Of a stretch of DNA of 64,000 nucleotides, positions 58,286 through 64,000 are shown one piece after another; position 1 is the stretch's first letter, and every line of letters starts with the position of its first letter. The notes beneath the pieces were generated by a model. That model was not told where the DNA came from and searched no databases. It saw only the letters and a list, made by a program, of their open reading frames with translations. This stretch comes from Paraflavitalea soli (GTDB lineage Bacteria; Bacteroidota; Bacteroidia; Chitinophagales; Chitinophagaceae): the NCBI RefSeq assembly GCF_003555545.1, contig NZ_CP032157.1:8312546-8376545 (forward strand). Reading direction: 5' to 3'. A program made the position numbers and the translations under genes.

Positions 58286-61200
58286 TTAGAAGGTTACGTA
58301 AACGCCGAAGTTGATGACCTTTTGAATGGGATACCAGTCGCCACCTGTATTGGTTTCGGGATCGACATCGAAATCTGATAATTTATCCCAGGTAAAGAGG
58401 TTCAGGCCCTGGAGGTAAAAGCGGGTTTTGGTGGCGCCAAATTTCTTCAGGAATGTTATTGGAATGGAATAGCCTACTTCCAGGTTCTTTAACCGCAGGT
58501 AAGTACCGTCGGCCAGAAAGAGTGAACTGTTGGGGTTTTTATTGTTGTTGTGGGTGCCATAATGCAGGGCCGGGTAAGTGGCGGTGGCTGCGGTAGCAGG
58601 GGTCCAGCGGTTCATGTGTATGTTCTTTACCCTGCCAATGATGTCCTGCCCGTAGGTGGGAAAGTCGTAAGCAGCTGCGTTTGTCAACTGCACGCTGGTA
58701 TTGGTAGCTCCCTGAAACAATATACTCAGGTCGAATCCTTTGTAAGAAACACCCATAGGAATACCAAACTGAAGTTCCGGGTTGCGGGGATGCCCCATGG
58801 CAACCCTGTCTTCCTGGTCTGTGATCTGGCCATCGCCGTTCTGGTCTTTATAGACAACATCGCCCGGGATCAGTTTCCCCCATTTCTGGTACACGGCTGC
58901 ATTTAATCTGTCTGCCTCTGCCTGATCTGCTACGAAATGGTCAAATACATAAACAAATTGTTCTTTGATCCGTGTTCCTGTGCGCTGAACATAAGAAACT
59001 GATTTGCCATCCGGTGCGATCCGGTCGCGCTCATTGATGAAAACGATCTTATTGCGGGCAAAAGAAATATTGGGCCTGATATAATAGCTAAAGCTTTTGC
59101 CAATGTTATCGGTCCAGCCTATCTCAAGGTCAAACCCTTTGTTGTCTACAATACCGAGGTTGAGTTGGGGAGCGCTTTGACCTACAACAGCCGATACGTT
59201 GCGGGAGCCATACTCATTATTGAGGTTGGTGAGGATATCATACCGGTGCTCCTTGAACACATCGGCCGAAAAACTCAGCCTGTTCTTCAGTACTCTTACC
59301 TCGATGCCGATATTTGCCTTTTTGGCTTTTTCCCAGGTTAGTAAAGGGTTGGCGAGTGGTGCTTCAAATACATTGGCAGGCACGCCACCGCTCAGGTCGG
59401 TACCAAAATTGTAAGTGTCGCCGTTTACATTATAAAACTGGAGGTAGCCAAATCTTTCTCCTGGCAATTGGTCGCTTCCCACTAATCCGAATGAACCCCT
59501 GAGCTTCAGGTAATCGATCCAGGTTGTTTTTTTCATGAATGATTCATTGCTTATGATCCAGCCTGCAGCTACAGCGGGGAATAGGCCATAGCGGCGTCCT
59601 TTGGCAAAACTTTCAGAACCATTGTACCCGGCATTCAGCTCCAGCAGGTACCGGTCGTCGTAATTATAAGTAGTACGGAAGGCTATACCCTGGTTTCCAA
59701 AAGGCACATCGTTCTGGTAGGTACGCCTTTGCCTGGTGCCCAGTAACAAGGCTGTTACATTGTGCAGGCCGAAGGACCGGGCATAATTTAAAGTAAGCTG
59801 CAGGTTGTTCTTACGTTGCGGCTGTGGGGTACGTGCATCAAAGCCGTTATTCATGGTATTATTCTCGGTGCGGCGGGGAGAAGCATAGGCGCCCTGGTAG
59901 TGCCCGCCATTCATCAATACATCCACTCCGTCTTTGGGATAGAAAGTGGCATAACCACCATATTCACGATAACCCTCCGATTCATGGGGGATCGTTCTGT
60001 CAACGGTGTTGCCGGACTCTGTATCGTAGGAGAACTGAACTTCAAAAGTTAATCCTTTGGTGATAAAATCGAGTTTATGGCCAAGGGCAAAGCTGCCATC
60101 CATAAATGTTTTGTACTCATTGATGAAGCCGGAATAAGCCAGTTCTCCCAATATATTATACCTGTACAATTGCGTTCCAAACAGTAAGCCTTCAGGATGC
60201 TTGGCAATAAAAGTTTTATTGGCCGGATTATCATTGTTTTCCAGGATAACGGGATAGATAGAAGGTTGGGTATTGGCAATGTTAACGACCCTGGCTGCAG
60301 TGGTTCCTGGCGCCAGGCGGTTTTGAATACGGCCACCCAGGTTTAATCGTGCATAAAAGTCCTGGGTAATATTGATATCGATATTGGACCTGAAATTATA
60401 GCGTTTAAAGATGGCGTTGGTATTATTGGGACCTAGTTTGGTATGTTTATAGTTGCCATCCTGGTTGGTATACCCGGCCATCATAAAGTACTTAACACTT
60501 TTATTGCCTCCCTGGATGTTGAGGTTATAGTCCTGTTGGATGCTTGGCTTAAATGCATAATCGAAAAGGTCGATATTATAACCCAACCCATCTGAGTTGT
60601 CTCCTTTTGCTTTCCGGTAGTTCTCTATCTGGGCAGGCGTAAAGAGGGCTGCAGTAGTAGCGGGATTATCATTCAACCTCGCCTCATTGTAAAGGGCTGC
60701 GTAATCAGCTGATCCCAGGTACTCGGGGAATTTGACAGGCGATGATAAGCCGGCGGCAGCTTTAAAGGTAACATTGGGCTTATCCATAATTCTGCCCCTG
60801 CGGGTAGTGACGAGGATTACGCCATTGGCGCCTCTTACGCCGTACACTGCGGTGGCGGAGGCATCTTTGAGGATAGAGAAAGTTTCTACTTCTTCCGGAT
60901 TGAGGTATTGATAGTCTCTCTCAATACCATCCACCATTACCAGGGGCTTTTGTGAATTGCCGGTATTGTAAGTGGCTATGCCGCGGATAAAAACTTCACT
61001 CTGATCTACACCCGGTTCTCCTCCGGAAAACTGGTTAACCATCAAACCTGCCATCCTGCCTGCCAAAGCATTGGACAGGTTGGTAGTAGGGCTTTGCCTG
61101 AGTTCTGCAGTGCCGATAGAAGTAATGGCGCCTACAACGGATACCTTTTTTTGTGTTCCGTAACCAACTATTACCACATCTGTTAATGCCGCTATTTCAG

Positions 61201-61822
61201 GGGTCAGTGATATGTCGAGTATCTTGTTATCTTTTCCAACACGGATGTTCTCAGTTTTGAAACCTACGAACGAGAAACTTAACAGGCCGTTTTCAGGAAC
61301 GGAGATGGTAAAATTGCCGTTTTCATCGGTGGTCACTCCACCCTTGGCGCCTACGATCGATACAGTAACGCCTGCGAGGGGATGTCCGTTCTTGTCTTTT
61401 ACTTTTCCTTTCACTTCAATGGGAGGAACGGGAGGTGGTGCATCGGCTTCTTTGGTGGCTTCTTTTCTTTTAACGGTGATGGTATTTTCTGTGATCACAA
61501 AGCGCAGGGGCTGATCACGGAAACAAATTTCCAGTACCTGTTCAATCGATGCATCTTTCACATGAATGCTAAACTTGTTTGCCTGCTTTAATAATTCATC
61601 CTGGTAAAAGAACTGATAGCCGGTTTTCCGGTGTATTTCTTTGAAGACCTTTTCGAGAGAAGTGTTTTTTTGTGAGATAGAAATCGTTTGCCCAATCGAT
61701 TTAGCACTGACCTGTAAAAAAGTGACCAATAGTAAAACAGCTGTTAATTTCATCATCAACATTGTTTTGGTGGCGGTGGCCGGCCTGGGTTTCCGGCATA
61801 GCAATGAACTTACTTTTTTCAT
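58286..61822 (-). CDS. SusC/RagA TonB-dependent transporter with STN signalling domain
   Basis: 1178 residues. After the signal peptide (LTAVLLLVTFLQVSAKSIG) comes an STN domain (NTSLEKVFKEIHRKTGYQFF, residues about 70-125). A carboxypeptidase-D regulatory-like domain follows (GKVKDKNGHPLAGVTVSIVG), then the plug (DVVIVGYGTQKKVSVVGAIT, GVRGANGVILVTTRRG) and a 22-strand barrel. It ends VINFGVYVTF. It imports a large nutrient with TonB energy. The STN domain links it to the FecR/ECF pair upstream, so substrate binding should induce its own operon. Separated from fecR by 128 bp containing a hairpin. Confidence 0.96.
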   Translation of the reverse strand: MKKVSSLLCRKPRPATATKTMLMMKLTAVLLLVTFLQVSAKSIGQTISISQKNTSLEKVFKEIHRKTGYQFFYQDELLKQANKFSIHVKDASIEQVLEICFRDQPLRFVITENTITVKRKEATKEADAPPPVPPIEVKGKVKDKNGHPLAGVTVSIVGAKGGVTTDENGNFTISVPENGLLSFSFVGFKTENIRVGKDNKILDISLTPEIAALTDVVIVGYGTQKKVSVVGAITSIGTAELRQSPTTNLSNALAGRMAGLMVNQFSGGEPGVDQSEVFIRGIATYNTGNSQKPLVMVDGIERDYQYLNPEEVETFSILKDASATAVYGVRGANGVILVTTRRGRIMDKPNVTFKAAAGLSSPVKFPEYLGSADYAALYNEARLNDNPATTAALFTPAQIENYRKAKGDNSDGLGYNIDLFDYAFKPSIQQDYNLNIQGGNKSVKYFMMAGYTNQDGNYKHTKLGPNNTNAIFKRYNFRSNIDINITQDFYARLNLGGRIQNRLAPGTTAARVVNIANTQPSIYPVILENNDNPANKTFIAKHPEGLLFGTQLYRYNILGELAYSGFINEYKTFMDGSFALGHKLDFITKGLTFEVQFSYDTESGNTVDRTIPHESEGYREYGGYATFYPKDGVDVLMNGGHYQGAYASPRRTENNTMNNGFDARTPQPQRKNNLQLTLNYARSFGLHNVTALLLGTRQRRTYQNDVPFGNQGIAFRTTYNYDDRYLLELNAGYNGSESFAKGRRYGLFPAVAAGWIISNESFMKKTTWIDYLKLRGSFGLVGSDQLPGERFGYLQFYNVNGDTYNFGTDLSGGVPANVFEAPLANPLLTWEKAKKANIGIEVRVLKNRLSFSADVFKEHRYDILTNLNNEYGSRNVSAVVGQSAPQLNLGIVDNKGFDLEIGWTDNIGKSFSYYIRPNISFARNKIVFINERDRIAPDGKSVSYVQRTGTRIKEQFVYVFDHFVADQAEADRLNAAVYQKWGKLIPGDVVYKDQNGDGQITDQEDRVAMGHPRNPELQFGIPMGVSYKGFDLSILFQGATNTSVQLTNAAAYDFPTYGQDIIGRVKNIHMNRWTPATAATATYPALHYGTHNNNKNPNSSLFLADGTYLRLKNLEVGYSIPITFLKKFGATKTRFYLQGLNLFTWDKLSDFDVDPETNTGGDWYPIQKVINFGVYVTF

Positions 61823-61870
61823 ACGTTTGGCAGTTAATTAAACAATAAGCAATTATTGCGCTGGTTTAAG

Positions 61871-61902
61871 AAAAAAAGCTTCCCATTATGTATACTAATG
61901 GG
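61871..61902 (-). terminator. Hairpin with T-run between fecR and susC
   Basis: Perfect 7-bp stem CCCATTA/TAATGGG (61882-61888, 61896-61902) with loop TGTATAC on the plus strand, and on the minus strand a T7 run (A7 at 61871-61877 on plus). It could terminate the sigma-fecR transcript or act as an attenuator for susC. Confidence 0.65.
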
Positions 61903-61950
61903 TATACATTCAATAATATAAAAGCTATGTGCGTTGTAGGGTGCTGAGGG

Positions 61951-63180
61951 TTACCGGTGTTCTTCTGAGACTATTACTTTCCGGCCAGCAATCTTAAAAT
62001 TCACATTACCTGCCTGCATGATCTTTAATACCTGGGTGATATTATTGTTCCGGTTTACGATACCTGAAAAATGACCTGTCGGAATATTACCTGCATACAC
62101 AACTTCCACATCATACCACCTTGCCACCTGCCGCATGATCCTTTCTATATCCAGAGAGTTGAATTGAAACAAGCCATTTTTCCATGCCATCACGGCTTCA
62201 ACATCTGCTATACCGGTCCTGATGTCTCCTGTTTGAGTGATCTTGCCTTCCTGGCCAGGCTTTAATATTTTATATTGGGTTCCTTTGGATACGCTTACAG
62301 AGCCCTCCAGTAAAGTGGTATTGACGGAGCGTTCATCCTCATAAGCCATGATGTTGAAATGGGTGCCCAATACTTCTACAATACCTTCCTTTCCGGCATC
62401 CGTTGGACCTCCGGTGGCGGAGGGGAAATGGACTTTAAAAGGCATCGCTGCATTTTTCGCCACTTCGAAATAGGCTTCCCCTGTTATGTACACGTTTCTT
62501 TCTTTTCCGGTGAAGGCTACGGGAAACCTGATAGAAGAAGAGGCATTGAGCCAGACTTTTGTACCATCGGCTAATAATAGCTGATATTGCCCTCCACGGG
62601 GCGTAGCGAGTGTATTGTAAACAACCTCCTGGCCAGTTGCTTTTCCTGCATCATAAGCAAGAACAGCCGTATTAAGATTAATGACCCTGGCGTCTCCCTG
62701 TTTGGTAAGGGTACCCTTTTGAGTAGAATCAAGGAGGAGCTTCGAGCCATCGGCCAATGTAAGCTCGGCCTTGTTTCCACCGGGTACGATAGTATCGTTG
62801 AGAGGAAGCTGTTTTGAACCGGAAAGTTGCGTGGTTGGTTGGTGTGTTAACCAGAGATAACCACCTATGCAAGCGAAAAGAAGGATGGCAGCTGCGACTG
62901 CGCTGCGCCACCACCAGGATGCTGGTCTGGACATAATGACCGCCCCTGGCTTTTCAGACTTCCCTTGCTGTAAAATAGCGGCCAGCATCTCCTCGCCCTT
63001 GCGCTCATCGATCGGCTGGCTTAGGGTGCTATGCTGTTGCCAGGTAGACGTCAATAAGCTTTTTACCTGTTCATCATTTTCAGCTTGTTCTACCAGCTGC
63101 ATGAATTCATCACGCTCTGCCGGAGTAGCAGTCTTATTGATATAAGCCTGGAAGAGGTAAGCTAGTCTTGATTTGTCCAT
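61951..63180 (-). CDS. FecR family anti-sigma/sigma regulator
   Basis: 409 residues. Cytoplasmic N-terminus with the sigma-binding helices (LAYLFQAYINKTATPAERDEF), one membrane helix (AVAAAILLFACIGGYLWL), and a periplasmic FecR domain (NTLATPRGGQYQLLLADGTK; LNASSSIRFPVAFTGKERNVY; GEAYFEVAKNAAMPF) with a C-terminal STN-contacting part (IVNRNNNITQVLKIM). It should hold the ECF sigma until SusC signals through its STN domain. Starts 101 bp after the sigma gene stop. Confidence 0.95.
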   Translation of the reverse strand: MDKSRLAYLFQAYINKTATPAERDEFMQLVEQAENDEQVKSLLTSTWQQHSTLSQPIDERKGEEMLAAILQQGKSEKPGAVIMSRPASWWWRSAVAAAILLFACIGGYLWLTHQPTTQLSGSKQLPLNDTIVPGGNKAELTLADGSKLLLDSTQKGTLTKQGDARVINLNTAVLAYDAGKATGQEVVYNTLATPRGGQYQLLLADGTKVWLNASSSIRFPVAFTGKERNVYITGEAYFEVAKNAAMPFKVHFPSATGGPTDAGKEGIVEVLGTHFNIMAYEDERSVNTTLLEGSVSVSKGTQYKILKPGQEGKITQTGDIRTGIADVEAVMAWKNGLFQFNSLDIERIMRQVARWYDVEVVYAGNIPTGHFSGIVNRNNNITQVLKIMQAGNVNFKIAGRKVIVSEEHR

Positions 63181-63281
63181 ATAGCAATATTCCCGATAGA
63201 TAAGAAAATGATCATTTCCTCTTTGTTATACATAAAGACAACGGTGGTATCCCCAAGAGGTAATGGAATTAAATATTTTTT

Positions 63282-63899
63282 TTAGTGGCGCAACCAGCAG
63301 GTAATAAGCAGGAGGAAGAAACGGATATTTGCGCGAAGGTGATTTCTTAAAAAGCGGAGGGCCAGCACCATATGTTTCTTTACTGTTTCATGGGAGATGT
63401 TTAGCTTTTTAGCGATCGCTTCCTGGCTGATGCCATCTCTCCGGCTCAGGAGGTATACATTTTTCTGGCGGGGAGGAAGTAGCTCCACGGCTTCGTCAAT
63501 AAGCTGGCTGGGGTCGGGGGCCGGTGTTTCGTTTGGATTATTTAATGCCAGGTGAAGCACTGAATTTGTCCATTCTTTCCTGCGGTTTTTTTCCCGGGCA
63601 ATTTGTTTCAGGCAATTAAAAGCGTGATTTCTGGCAACCACCATCAGGTAGGCTTTAAAGCAATCGATTGATGGGAGGGAGTGGCGGTTGATCCATATTT
63701 TTAAAAACACATCCTGCACTATTTCCTGGGTCAACTGTTCAGATTCAGTGATGCGCATAATATAATCACCCAATAGGTTGTAGTATGCTCTGAAAAGTTG
63801 GGCGAAGGCGTTTTCATCTCCTTCGGATACCCGTAAAAGCAACCCATTTACATCATTGATAGAAAGATTTGACAAGCAGTTAGTTTGGTTCGTTAGCAA
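63282..63899 (-). CDS. ECF RNA polymerase sigma factor (Bacteroidetes FecI-like)
   Basis: 205 residues. Region 2 (DENAFAQLFRAYYNLLGDYI, QEIVQDVFLKIWINRHSLP) and region 4 (LLPPRQKNVYLLSRRDGISQEAIAKKL with recognition helix SHETVKKHM) are both present. The only in-frame start before region 2 is a TTG at 63899 (or a TTG at 63875); an in-frame stop lies 15 bp upstream, so a non-ATG start is needed. It transcribes the SusCD operon when released by FecR. First gene of the sigma-fecR-susC-susD locus. Confidence 0.92.
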   Translation of the reverse strand: MLTNQTNCLSNLSINDVNGLLLRVSEGDENAFAQLFRAYYNLLGDYIMRITESEQLTQEIVQDVFLKIWINRHSLPSIDCFKAYLMVVARNHAFNCLKQIAREKNRRKEWTNSVLHLALNNPNETPAPDPSQLIDEAVELLPPRQKNVYLLSRRDGISQEAIAKKLNISHETVKKHMVLALRFLRNHLRANIRFFLLLITCWLRH

Positions 63900-64000
63900 T
63901 AGGTCGGGTCTAAATTAAAGATTTTTAGTTCAACAATCAATGAAATTTTGTTATGACTGTCTGGAGTGGAAGTTCCTCCACGATGCCGGCTTCCTGTAGA

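Overview
The window is chromosomal DNA of a Bacteroidetes bacterium, most likely family Chitinophagaceae (Chitinophaga/Niastella-like). Evidence: a SusC/SusD pair driven by an ECF sigma/FecR couple, two proteins with type IX secretion sorting tails, Bacteroidetes-type promoters (TTTG, about 20 nt, TAnnTTTG), a tmRNA whose tag ends YAMAA, GH3-family and HopJ-family proteins, and intergenic repeats typical of this phylum. No rRNA, canonical tRNA, IS element or CRISPR array was found.

Layout. 1-2.9 kb: 5' part of a cytoplasmic alpha-amylase behind a Gfo/Idh/MocA oxidoreductase, then an SDR. 2.9-10.4 kb: a sigma-54 signalling block (divergent CHASE3 kinase, rpoN, sigma-54 activator, PAS kinase, REC-PAS kinase). 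10.5-21.6 kb: a stress and DNA-protection block (porin-like barrel, Ku, stand-alone LigD polymerase domain, PLDc_N, two DAO-type FAD oxidoreductases of which one carries a Rieske domain, YihY/BrkB, an lmo0937-type peptide, two DUF4142 lipoproteins, a DUF2383 protein, Hsp20, a DUF6496/histone-H1-like protein). 21.7-24.9 kb: two secreted surface proteins, one with a long NTAxG repeat and an S74 chaperone end. 25.2-28.1 kb: a PolX-like protein with an intact PHP domain but an apparently dead polymerase domain, a 29-residue Lys/Ala peptide gene, and rpmA/rplU. 28.7-33.2 kb: GH3, dxr, rseP. 33.2-34.2 kb: gene-poor, with repeats and a possible small RNA.

34.2-39.4 kb is the accessory zone. The tmRNA gene (ssrA, 35237-35607) is followed by a 1.5-kb insert bounded by a perfect 17-bp direct repeat of the tmRNA 3' end (35601-35617 and 37129-37145). 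The insert holds a truncated, frameshifted gene remnant and a translationally coupled helix-turn-helix/nucleotidyltransferase pair with its own promoter: a tmRNA-integrated mini-island without an integrase. Beyond it lie a RibD-like reductase, a broken S41 peptidase, and a second RibD-like reductase under an ArsR regulator with a very clear operator-promoter.

39.5-56.3 kb carries mixed metabolic and regulatory genes (glycoside hydrolase-like propeller protein, HopJ, MerR/TipAS, RidA, AraC/MFS, T9SS protein, acetamidase, HxlR/NAD(P)H oxidoreductase, GH78 rhamnosidase, methyltransferase, thioredoxin, DUF6055 metallopeptidase, DUF4202). 56.4-63.9 kb is a minus-strand sigma - FecR - SusC(STN) - SusD locus.

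The most unexplained structure is (1) the tmRNA mini-island and (2) several families of short word-like tandem repeats in intergenic DNA. Two of the repeat loci share the same three-module order, and one repeat family has expanded inside a coding sequence in frame. All functional calls come from reading the sequence; no database search was run.
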